NCBI GenBank assembly: GCA_018267575.1
Contig: JAFDYF010000068.1
Location: 1 to 64,000 of the forward strand
Direction of reading: 5' to 3'
Source of the DNA: Bacteroidota bacterium
GTDB lineage: Bacteria; Bacteroidota; Bacteroidia; Chitinophagales; Chitinophagaceae
Length of the DNA stretch: 64,000 nt
Below the pieces are notes generated by a model. It had not been told where the DNA came from. It searched no databases and saw nothing but the letters and a program-made list of their open reading frames with translations. Made by a program: the position numbers and the translations under genes. How positions within the stretch are numbered: position 1 is the first letter of the stretch; every line of letters begins with the position of its first letter. Positions 1 to 7,625 of this stretch are shown here, in pieces.

Positions 1-48
1 ACTGACAATACTTTCAAAGAACTAAAAAACTCAATAACGCAACGCTAG
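1..48 (+). CDS. Possible C-terminal tail of an upstream gene
   Basis: Frame 1 is open from the first base of the window and stops at TAG 46-48, giving 15 residues. This could be the end of a gene that begins to the left of the window. The stretch is too short to identify a family, and an open frame of this length can arise by chance. Confidence 0.2.
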   Translation, partial: TDNTFKELKNSITQR

Positions 49-295
49 TGATATTATTTATTAGCGAAACAAATATGTATTTAGGAGGAGGGTTGGAAAG
101 AGGGATCTGGTAATTTGAGTTTTAATTATAGTGTCTCAAGAAAATTCGTAGAAACAATCAAAGCAAGCCTTTATAACCTATTTTCCAAAAATAGAAAATT
201 TACAGGGTCAATTAATTAACTTCTGTATTTACTTCTTCTAATATTTAGAAGTTGAAAGTAAAATGATTAATGGTTTAATAAAAAGACAATTAAAC
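49..295. other. AT-rich intergenic region with a small palindrome
   Basis: I see no gene here. The only structure noted is a perfect inverted repeat at 235-251 (arms CTTCTAA/TTAGAAG, 3-nt loop), about 45 bases upstream of the likely start of the M48-like peptidase. It could be an operator or a weak hairpin; nothing in the sequence decides between these. Confidence 0.3.
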
Positions 296-1307
296 ATGAA
301 AAAAAACTCATTCTTTTGTTGCTTTTTGTAAATAACTATTGCTTGGGACAAAAAAGAATATCTGCAAATATTGCGTGCAGCTACTTTGGGGAACGCCTAA
401 GTAATAACATTTACACTTTCCCAAGTGATGATCAAGCTAGAAATGCTTTAAAGAAAATTACTGATGCTGCAGGTCTTCCTGGCAACTTTACTCTTGTCGC
501 AGGTGATGTTCCAAATGCTTGTGCTGTTATTTTATTTAATCTAGCAAAAAATGGGTTTGATAGATATATAATTTATAATCAAACCTTCATGGATAAAGCA
601 AACAGAACTATCAATGATTGGGCTAGCTTAAGCATACTAGCGCATGAAGTTGGACATCACTTAAGTGGCCACTCTTTACAAAATTCCGGGAGTAGACCAG
701 AATTAGAACTTGAAGCGGATAAATTCTCGGGTTTTATTTTGAGAGTATTAGGAGCGTCATTAGAGAATTTACAAAGCGCAATCAATTCTTTAGGTGAAAT
801 AGAAAATTCTTCAACCCATCCCAAAAAATCAGCAAGACTTGCAGCAATTGCAAATGGCTGGTATAGTTCTACTAATCAAAATTCAAACCAAAAAAAATTT
901 GCAAATAGACCAAACTCCTTATTTTCCGATAAAAAAAGTGAAGGCGTTTTTGCTATAAAAAAAATCAAGGATTAAGTTTAATAAGTGAAAATGGATATGA
1001 ATTTTTGAAAGATGAATATAAACAAATAAGCGTTGTGGGCGATGTGGAGATCATTTGGTTTCCAAAATATAATTACTATGGATATATTACGAGCTATTCT
1101 ACTATTCAAATCGATAAACCTTATAAATTGCATGAAGGAAATGCCCCTTTTGATTTTAATGGAAAATATTTTAGTGGTAGGGCTTTAATAATAATAACAG
1201 GAAAGGGTAATTATGATTTTATTTTTGATGGGGTATCTGTTTCAGAAAATGCAAAATTTCCATTGCACAGAATAGAAATCACTCTTATAAATTTGAACCA
1301 ACCATGA
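296..1307 (+). CDS. Secreted M48-like zinc metallopeptidase, reading frame broken at two A8 tracts
   Basis: As written the sequence gives two open pieces, 316-975 (TTG start) and 1005-1307 (TTG start). An ATG at 296 followed by eight A's would join the first piece if one more A were present, restoring a signal peptide beginning MKKKLILLLLFVNNYCLGQ. A second A8 tract at 957-964 breaks the frame again, and one extra A there fuses the pieces into one protein of about 337 residues. The catalytic HEVGHH motif starts at base 643 and is followed by ELEAD, the spacing of an M48 third ligand, and by an STHP...R segment typical of the family. The C-terminal ~110 residues are unrecognised. The gene is more AT-rich than its neighbours. 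It may be a sequencing undercall, a pseudogene, or a slippage-expressed gene. The next gene overlaps its stop by 4 nt. Confidence 0.7.
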
Positions 1308-2773
1308 AAAAAATAAAATGGGCCTTACCCCTACTCATTGTATTGCTAAATTTAGGGCATGCCTTTTCCCAAAAACCTTATACGCTCAATCCGAATAGCC
1401 TGATCGCCATCGTGAATACAAATATCATTGATGTGGAAAATGGAAATGTTTCCAATAATATGACGATCCTCATCAAAGGGAATCGCATCATAAATATTGG
1501 GTCAGCAAAAAAAATAAAAATACCTAAGCAAACAAAAGTGCTGGACGGCCAGGGGAAATTTGTGATCCCCGGTCTTTGGGATATGCATGCGCACACTTCA
1601 TCCGAAACCAATACCAGAAGGGTCATCTATCCCTTGTTCATCGCCAATGGCATCACCAGTGTAAGGGTGATGAGTGCTGATTGTTATGATCCCTGTTGGA
1701 AACTGGCCATGAATATTTACAAATCAATAGAACTGTTGAAAGAAATAAAAAATGGGGAACTCATCGGCCCCAGGGCCATACTGGGCAGCAATTATGTAAA
1801 TGGTCCCAAACCCGGGGATTCATCAACCGTAAAGAGACCGGGCACCGAAGAGGATGGAAAAAAATTGGTCCATTTTTTAATGGGGAGAGGGGTTGATTTT
1901 ATAAAAATTTATGATGGCATTCCCAGGGATGCCTATTTCGGATTGGCCAGCGAAGCCAACAAAGAGCATTTTCCTTTTGCCGGTCATAATCCTATAAGGG
2001 TAAAAACCTCAGAAGCGTCTGATGCCGGACAAAAAAGTATTGAACACTGTTGTGAGGGCAATCTTTTTATTGAATCTTCTTCACGTGAAGATGAGCTAAG
2101 ATCAAAATATACCAAGCTGTATCTTTCCGATAGTACAAAGGATCTTTATAAAGTGGTTTTGGAAATTGTGAAGAGCTTTGATAAAACCAAATTCGAAAAA
2201 ATAATCCAGAAATTGATGGAGAACAAAACCTGGTTTGTGCCCACCTTATTGGTAGAAGATATTTTGAATCCCAAGAAACCCAATTGGAGAAATGATCTCC
2301 GCAATAAATATGTCCCAAAAGATGAACTAAAATATTGGGTGAAAAATGAAAAGGAGCTTAATGATTTTTTGGGTGTGCCCGATCCTGAAATCAGGCAAAA
2401 AAGATTTGAGATTGTTCGTGATATGCAAAAAGCAGGGGTGAATATATTGGCAGGTTCTGATTGTGGCGTGTATGGCGCTTATTATGGAGAAAGCCTCCAC
2501 GACGAACTCGCATTATTAGTGGAAGCCGGCCTCAGCAATTTGGAAGCATTGCAGGCCGCCACTATCAAAGCGGCACAATATGAGCAGGCAACAGATTCCT
2601 TGGGAAGCATTAAAAAAGGAATGCTGGCAGACCTGATACTACTTGATGCAAACCCGTTGAAAAATATTGGGAATACTAAACGCATAAATACCGTCATTTC
2701 CAACGGCCGCCTGTTTGACCGAAAAGCCCTTGATGCTATTTTACAAAAAGTGCTGATTGAGGCGGCCAAATAA
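1304..2773 (+). CDS. Secreted amidohydrolase, imidazolonepropionase-like
   Basis: This 489-residue protein has a signal peptide (MKKIKWALPLLIVLLNLGHA, then FSQ) and the full metal-dependent amidohydrolase pattern. GLWDMHAH gives H95 and H97, FAGHNP and SIEHCCEG supply later histidines, and LAGSDCG carries the catalytic aspartate. A C-terminal beta-sandwich strand (GMLADLILLDANPL) is the usual end of the family. It probably hydrolyses a cyclic amide or a dipeptide-like bond in the periplasm; the substrate cannot be read from sequence. Its ATG overlaps the stop of the peptidase gene (ATGA), suggesting cotranscription with that protease. Confidence 0.85.
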   Translation: MKKIKWALPLLIVLLNLGHAFSQKPYTLNPNSLIAIVNTNIIDVENGNVSNNMTILIKGNRIINIGSAKKIKIPKQTKVLDGQGKFVIPGLWDMHAHTSSETNTRRVIYPLFIANGITSVRVMSADCYDPCWKLAMNIYKSIELLKEIKNGELIGPRAILGSNYVNGPKPGDSSTVKRPGTEEDGKKLVHFLMGRGVDFIKIYDGIPRDAYFGLASEANKEHFPFAGHNPIRVKTSEASDAGQKSIEHCCEGNLFIESSSREDELRSKYTKLYLSDSTKDLYKVVLEIVKSFDKTKFEKIIQKLMENKTWFVPTLLVEDILNPKKPNWRNDLRNKYVPKDELKYWVKNEKELNDFLGVPDPEIRQKRFEIVRDMQKAGVNILAGSDCGVYGAYYGESLHDELALLVEAGLSNLEALQAATIKAAQYEQATDSLGSIKKGMLADLILLDANPLKNIGNTKRINTVISNGRLFDRKALDAILQKVLIEAAK

Positions 2774-2952
2774 ATAAATTATTCAATTGCGAAGACGGCT
2801 CATTCTTACATTATAAAAATATATTTCCGAAATATGCGCTCCCTATTTTATTATCTATATAAAAATATGATGCAAAAGGCTTGGCTAAGAAAAGCAGCGG
2901 CAATAATAATTCGACAAAATCGTTTTCAAATTTAATTCCCAATTGTCGTACT

Positions 2953-3990
2953 ATGAAAAATCCAATCTCAATCATTTTGATTGTGGTGCTGTTCTGTTCA
3001 TGCAGTTCTACCAACCTGGTGTTCATCAGTGTAAAAGAACCAGCACCCGTTACCGTTCCACCCTATATTAAATCAGTAGCCATCATCAATCGGAGTTTGG
3101 CCAAGGATGAGAACAAGACCATCGATGCCATTCATCGTGTCCTTTCCTTGGAAAGCAAGGACCTGGTATTGGAAGGCGGCAAGGCTTGCATCAATGGGCT
3201 GAATGACGAGTTTATCGCCAACCAACGTTTCGAAAATGTGGTAAAACTAGACAGCACAGCCTACCGTTCTTTTGGTGCGGGCGTTTTCCCATCACAAATG
3301 GATTGGGAAACCGTAGAGAAGATTTGTACTGAAACAAGGACCGATGCCTTATTCTCCCTGGAACTGTTCGATGCCGACACCAAACTTAATTATGCTGCCA
3401 TCCCCGTTAAACTGAACAGTGTGGTAGGCAGCATACCTGCTGTGCAAAACAATGTATCCATGAACAGCTTTGTAAAAACCGGATGGAGGATGTACGACCC
3501 CAGCAACCATACCGTGCTCGATGAATCCTATATCACCAAGGACTTACAGTTTTCTGGGAGTGGTATTAACCCCGTGGTTGCCGCCGCTGCTTTGATTGGT
3601 AAAAAAGAAGCCATCATTCAAACGGGCAATGCAGCTGGACATGTGTATGCCTCTAGGGTCAGTCCGTTTTGGATCAGGGTGAACCGTGAATATTTTGTGC
3701 GTGGAAACGATCAATTGGCAGTAGCCAAAAGAAAAGCACAGACTGGGAATTGGGACGAAGCGGGACTTATATGGGAAAAAGAAACACGCAATATCAAGCG
3801 CAAAGTAGCCGGAAGGGCTTTTTACAATATGGCCATTATCAATGAAATCAATGGGAATTTGGATGCCGCCATCCAATGGGCACAAAAATCTTATGAAAAT
3901 TACGGCATTCGGATTGCGCTCCAATACGTGAATATATTGCGTAATAGAAAAGCAAAGAACCAATTATTGGACATGCAAGCCACAAGGTGA
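2953..3990 (+). CDS. Predicted lipoprotein, DUF6340-like
   Basis: The open frame extends upstream to a TTG at 2881. ATG 2953 is preferred because it begins a lipoprotein signal, MKNPISIILIVVLFCSC, with a lipobox cysteine. The mature protein of about 330 residues starts with a segment (EPAPVTVPPYIKSVAIINRS) that I associate with the Bacteroidota DUF6340 lipoproteins. The C-terminal third (AGRAFYNMAIINEINGNLDAA) reads like TPR helices. Function is unknown. It is probably anchored in the outer membrane facing the periplasm. The family name is from memory; the lipoprotein call is direct. Confidence 0.75.
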   Translation: MKNPISIILIVVLFCSCSSTNLVFISVKEPAPVTVPPYIKSVAIINRSLAKDENKTIDAIHRVLSLESKDLVLEGGKACINGLNDEFIANQRFENVVKLDSTAYRSFGAGVFPSQMDWETVEKICTETRTDALFSLELFDADTKLNYAAIPVKLNSVVGSIPAVQNNVSMNSFVKTGWRMYDPSNHTVLDESYITKDLQFSGSGINPVVAAAALIGKKEAIIQTGNAAGHVYASRVSPFWIRVNREYFVRGNDQLAVAKRKAQTGNWDEAGLIWEKETRNIKRKVAGRAFYNMAIINEINGNLDAAIQWAQKSYENYGIRIALQYVNILRNRKAKNQLLDMQATR

Positions 3991-4060
3991 TAAAAATAGA
4001 ACAGCCTTCCTATTGCCTTGATACAACTATTGCTCGTTATCAATTATCACTCAAGATAGT

Positions 4061-5008
4061 TTATCGCAAAGGAGCATTGGCTTGAGCAGTTTCCAAATCT
4101 ATATTGGCATCCCAAAAATTTTGTTGTGTTTTATGTTGGGTTGCTGCAGCTTTTTTGAGCTGACGTCTTGCAATGGCAAGGATCAATTTATGTAATGGGT
4201 TTCTATTGCCCCATGGGCGCCAAGTATGCACCACCCGTCCTAGGTAGGCATCGAAATGAAGACCATGTGGGGCATATCGCACCCGGCCTCTGCCCAATAA
4301 AATTTTCAACACTTCAGTTGCCGCCATGCCCGAGCATATCTGGCAAGATAGTCCCAAAGAAGGCACACGGCGCTCGAGCATGTTCACCGCAGATTTCTCT
4401 ACAAGATAACGGCGATGCATACCTGAAGGAGCAATTCCTATAGCCAACCTCAATCCCTTTTCCTCATCGGAACAATTGTCCCATGCAAAGTATTTTTCAA
4501 AACTCATCCCACCGGGGCGGAAACACATAATCGCGGTGCCCATACCCACCGGAGCCGCTGTGACCACGGGTATACCAAGACGTTCACATTCCGAGAATAC
4601 CAAGGCCCTTGCCTCGAAAGCAAAAAAATCAAGCCCATCCAAATACAGATCGCAGCCCGCTAAGAAATCTTGTATATTATCTTTGGAAATCCCTTCGGGA
4701 AATTTTCTGATGTCCATTTCGGGATTGATATCGAGTGCTGCTTTTTCCATCACTTCGATTTTGGGCTGTCCCAAAGTGGACATGGAAGCACCTACCTGCC
4801 GATTGAAATTATGGATATCAAAATGGTCGAAATCAGCTATGTTGAAATTAGCTATACCCAATCTAGCCAGTGTAAGCAAATGCACTCCACCACCACCACC
4901 TAGACCAGCAATAGCAATTCGTTTGTTTCTTAAAAGTTCTTGTTCTTGGGGTTTGAGCCAGCCAATATTGCGGGCAAAAGCAGTTTCGTAGTGAAAGCCA
5001 GTGTTCAT
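4061..5008 (-). CDS. ThiF/MoeB/HesA-family E1-like adenylyltransferase
   Basis: The 315-residue protein has the E1-superfamily nucleotide-binding motif GLGGGGG near residues 35-41. This is followed by the DFDHFDIHNFNRQ segment, whose Asp/Asn/Arg residues bind ATP and magnesium in ThiF and MoeB. Relatives adenylate the C terminus of a ubiquitin-like sulfur carrier or a small-molecule carboxylate. The paired CxxC zinc cysteines usual in MoeB are not obvious; only SCQIC remains. No ThiS, MoaD or JAB-protease gene lies nearby, so the partner is unknown. A basic tail follows the catalytic fold. The neighbour truA is on the same strand about 900 bases upstream, so they need not be cotranscribed. 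Confidence 0.8.
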   Translation of the reverse strand: MNTGFHYETAFARNIGWLKPQEQELLRNKRIAIAGLGGGGGVHLLTLARLGIANFNIADFDHFDIHNFNRQVGASMSTLGQPKIEVMEKAALDINPEMDIRKFPEGISKDNIQDFLAGCDLYLDGLDFFAFEARALVFSECERLGIPVVTAAPVGMGTAIMCFRPGGMSFEKYFAWDNCSDEEKGLRLAIGIAPSGMHRRYLVEKSAVNMLERRVPSLGLSCQICSGMAATEVLKILLGRGRVRYAPHGLHFDAYLGRVVHTWRPWGNRNPLHKLILAIARRQLKKAAATQHKTQQNFWDANIDLETAQANAPLR

Positions 5009-5157
5009 AAGATATGTTTTTAGTGCTTGTACTATAACAGGTGCATGACCTGTTCAAAAAAATAGCTATGATTATAAAGCAAAATACAAGCCAAAATACA
5101 TATAAGACTGGGTAAAATGGGGAGCAGCAAACCAGCTCTTACTTAATTAATGATAGC

Positions 5158-5916
5158 CTAAAAAACATTCGGGTTGATCAAAAACCCATCCCTATAATTC
5201 ACCGACATCAGAAACAAGCCATGCCCCGGCACGGAAAAATCGGCCTTGGAAGCATCCTTTCCAAGAATGATTTTTTCAAAGTCTTCCAAACTCGTTTTGC
5301 CACGCCCCACCTGCAATATGGTGCCCACCAAACCACGCACCATGCCACGCAAAAAACGATTGGCCTCCACTTGATATACCAAGCAATCATTTTGGATTAC
5401 CCACTTGCTTTTCTTGATCGTGCAATCAAAGGTTTTCACTTGGGTATTTCGCTTGGAAAAACTGGTAAAATCAATATGCTTGAACAATATTTGCGCAGCT
5501 TCGCTCATCGCTTCCATATCCAGTGTATAAGGAAAATAGTAAGCCCGGTCCTCAATAAAAGGGTTTTTTGTTCTGTACACAAAATAATGGTACTCCCTAC
5601 TGATGGCATCGAAACGGCAATGGGCATCCGATTTTACAGGGAAGATATTTTTAATCGCAATGTCCCTGGGCAGGATGGAATTGATATTATACAAAAATTT
5701 GGGGGAGATAGCTGCTTCCAAATCAAAATGAAAAAAATTCTGCATGGCATGCACACCCGTATCGGTACGTGAGGAACCCGTCATTTCCACAGGCTGCCGA
5801 AAATAGATGGCAAAAGCTTTTTCTATTTCTTCCTGAACGGAATTGGCATTGTCCTGCTTTTGAAAGCCGCTGTACAAGGTGCCTTTATAAGCAAGTTCGA
5901 GAAAATATCTGGGCAT
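5158..5916 (-). CDS. truA: tRNA pseudouridine(38-40) synthase TruA
   Basis: TruA converts uridines 38-40 of the tRNA anticodon arm to pseudouridine. The catalytic aspartate lies in SSRTDTGVHA. MPRYFLELAYKGTLYSGFQ is the normal N terminus, and RFLRGMVRGLVGT is a conserved C-terminal segment. The open frame extends to 6024, but ATG at 5914-5916 starts the protein at MPRYF and gives about 252 residues, the usual size; the extra upstream residues fall in an intergenic word repeat. The DUF4476 gene lies just upstream on the same strand. Confidence 0.93.
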   Translation of the reverse strand: MPRYFLELAYKGTLYSGFQKQDNANSVQEEIEKAFAIYFRQPVEMTGSSRTDTGVHAMQNFFHFDLEAAISPKFLYNINSILPRDIAIKNIFPVKSDAHCRFDAISREYHYFVYRTKNPFIEDRAYYFPYTLDMEAMSEAAQILFKHIDFTSFSKRNTQVKTFDCTIKKSKWVIQNDCLVYQVEANRFLRGMVRGLVGTILQVGRGKTSLEDFEKIILGKDASKADFSVPGHGLFLMSVNYRDGFLINPNVF

Positions 5917-5928
5917 GGGCAAAGGAGG

Positions 5929-5972
5929 AATTTGTAATTGGGAATTAGGAATTAGGGTTTGGGAATGGGGTT
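5929..5972. repeat. Intergenic AATTGGGAATTAGG word repeat
   Basis: The short words AATTGGGAAT and GGAATTAGG recur here just upstream of truA. The word AATTGGGAAT occurs at 5936, 10131, 14041 and 14048, and in inverted form at 2935. The stretches are degenerate rather than exact tandem repeats and are confined to intergenic DNA. Confidence 0.5.
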
Positions 5973-6036
5973 GATACAGTATCCATCTTTTCCAAGAAAA
6001 TTTACTGTTAATGATTGGACACAAAAAACCCGAGGT

Positions 6037-7512
6037 CTATCGTATCATGGCCTTAAACCGATTTATATAATAGGGATCGGAAAGCAGCGACTCGAGTTGG
6101 ACAAAATTCCCCACATCAGAAACATGACTATAGACCGCATCAAAAAAACGATACTTCCCTTCGTCGGTTTTAAAAAGCTCGTTTAGTGCCAGCACCTGCT
6201 TCACAGAAAGACATTTTAATTTGAACAATGACCTTGCTGAAATTACTTTATCCTCATCGTTTGGTATCGACATCAGTTGTACCCGCAGTTTGTCAATATC
6301 ATAATCAGTGGCATTAAACCTGCATTGATTGTTCATCACCGTTTCCGCCGCAGCGGGTTTCTCTTCCACCTTTGTATTATTCTCGATCTTACTATTGCCC
6401 ATACTATCTTTTACTGGCTCATGGGTTATTGCCACTGGTGAGTCCTGTGCTTTTGCTGTAGCTTCTTTTATTATTGAATTTACTGGTGAAATTTCGTTTT
6501 TGATAGGATCCGGCTGCTTGGTGGCTGCTATACGCCTCTCCATGTCAAGCGGTATGGTCAGCTCAATGGTATCAATTCCCCCTTTCACTTTTACATCGGC
6601 AAAAACCAGGATCAGCGAGGAATCGGATTTTTGCTCTTGCACCATTTTTACAAAAGAAAGTCTTTTTGGTTCGTTGATAGGCTTGTACAAGCTAGGCTTG
6701 GTTTCTTCCACATTTTTTGCATTGCCCAAATTCGTAGTGGCCGTTTCCTTCGGCGCAACTGAAGTTGTAACCTTGGTAGTATGGATATCCGCCTGAGGTG
6801 CTGGGGTGTTCTCGCTATTAGCTATGGGCCTATTTATTTTTACCGCCTCGTTTTTATTGAACTCTTCCTGCTGTTTTAAATGATCATTTCTTGCCAAGCC
6901 CGATTCGACATTTACAGTGGTGGCCTTAGTTACATTATTGGGGGTGGTTTTTGTGGAACTATCTTCTATAGTTTTTATTTGAACAACAGCGCTTGGTGGT
7001 TTGTTGGCACTGGCTGTTGAAGTAGGTGCTTTTACTGTTTCGGGCTCATCATCCACATAACTATTATACATGACCAAAGTATCATTCACCACCCCAGCCA
7101 TCAGCCGCGAAAAAGCATCTTCTTTTTTTATCCCTCCCGAAAAAGATTGTTTAGAAGTCTGCGACTCCTTTTTTTCAGGCATAAACCATGTTCCAGCGGA
7201 AGGGTTGAACAGCACCCATCCTTTCCCAGGCACGTCTTTCAATTGATAAAGCAAATTATCCTTGCTCAGCAAAATCGTAAAATTACATGTGGGATATACG
7301 TCTTTGGGAAAACTAATTTTTATATCATAAACCGCCGCCTGAAGGCCTGTCAAAATTACATTGCCCTGAGTCGAGGAATTATAATTTTTGCCGTTTATCA
7401 TTACATAAAAAGGCTGGTTATTGTCGGCTTTGATCTGCACGGCAAAGTCGGACTGGGCCTTACAAAAAAAAGCCATTAGAAGGGAAATAGTTATCGTGAC
7501 AATTTTGTTCAT
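6037..7512 (-). CDS. Secreted DUF4476-domain protein
   Basis: The 491-residue protein opens with a signal peptide (MNKIVTITISLLMAFFCKAQ) and a beta-rich N-terminal domain of about 130 residues. A long Ser/Thr/Pro/Lys-rich low-complexity linker follows (about 150-390). The last 95 residues (ATDYDIDKLRVQLMSIPNDE onward, with repeated helices and a D..NF..LESLL pattern) match the DUF4476 helical domain common in Bacteroidota. Function is unknown. The layout suggests an exported protein with a folded head and tail on a flexible stalk. Upstream is the divergent M1 peptidase gene. Confidence 0.8.
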   Translation of the reverse strand: MNKIVTITISLLMAFFCKAQSDFAVQIKADNNQPFYVMINGKNYNSSTQGNVILTGLQAAVYDIKISFPKDVYPTCNFTILLSKDNLLYQLKDVPGKGWVLFNPSAGTWFMPEKKESQTSKQSFSGGIKKEDAFSRLMAGVVNDTLVMYNSYVDDEPETVKAPTSTASANKPPSAVVQIKTIEDSSTKTTPNNVTKATTVNVESGLARNDHLKQQEEFNKNEAVKINRPIANSENTPAPQADIHTTKVTTSVAPKETATTNLGNAKNVEETKPSLYKPINEPKRLSFVKMVQEQKSDSSLILVFADVKVKGGIDTIELTIPLDMERRIAATKQPDPIKNEISPVNSIIKEATAKAQDSPVAITHEPVKDSMGNSKIENNTKVEEKPAAAETVMNNQCRFNATDYDIDKLRVQLMSIPNDEDKVISARSLFKLKCLSVKQVLALNELFKTDEGKYRFFDAVYSHVSDVGNFVQLESLLSDPYYINRFKAMIR

Positions 7513-7598
7513 CCTAATTTATTCAACACAAATCTAATTAATTGTGGTTTCGGTTTAATCTTTTATCCAAATTATAGCACATAATTGCAAGAGCCTGT

Positions 7599-7606
7599 TA
7601 TCTTTG
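7599..7606 (+). promoter_or_regulatory. Candidate -7 promoter element for the M1 peptidase gene
   Basis: TATCTTTG matches the Bacteroidota -7 consensus TAnnTTTG and lies 19 bases before the ATG at 7626, in the gap between two divergent genes. I could not find a well-spaced -33 TTG, so the call is moderate. Confidence 0.45.
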
Positions 7607-7625
7607 TAATAGATAAATACTAAAT

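Noticed and set aside
1507..1514. A8 tract in the amidohydrolase gene as another frameshift
   Set aside because: The reading frame passes through it intact and the protein motifs continue on both sides.
4476..4991. Long plus-strand ORF opposite the E1-like gene
   Set aside because: It is an antisense shadow: low-complexity Ser/Pro-rich, no domain, entirely inside a clear conserved gene on the minus strand.
6329..6796. 155-codon plus-strand ORF opposite the DUF4476 gene
   Set aside because: It mirrors the Ser/Thr/Pro-rich linker on the other strand and has no independent signal.
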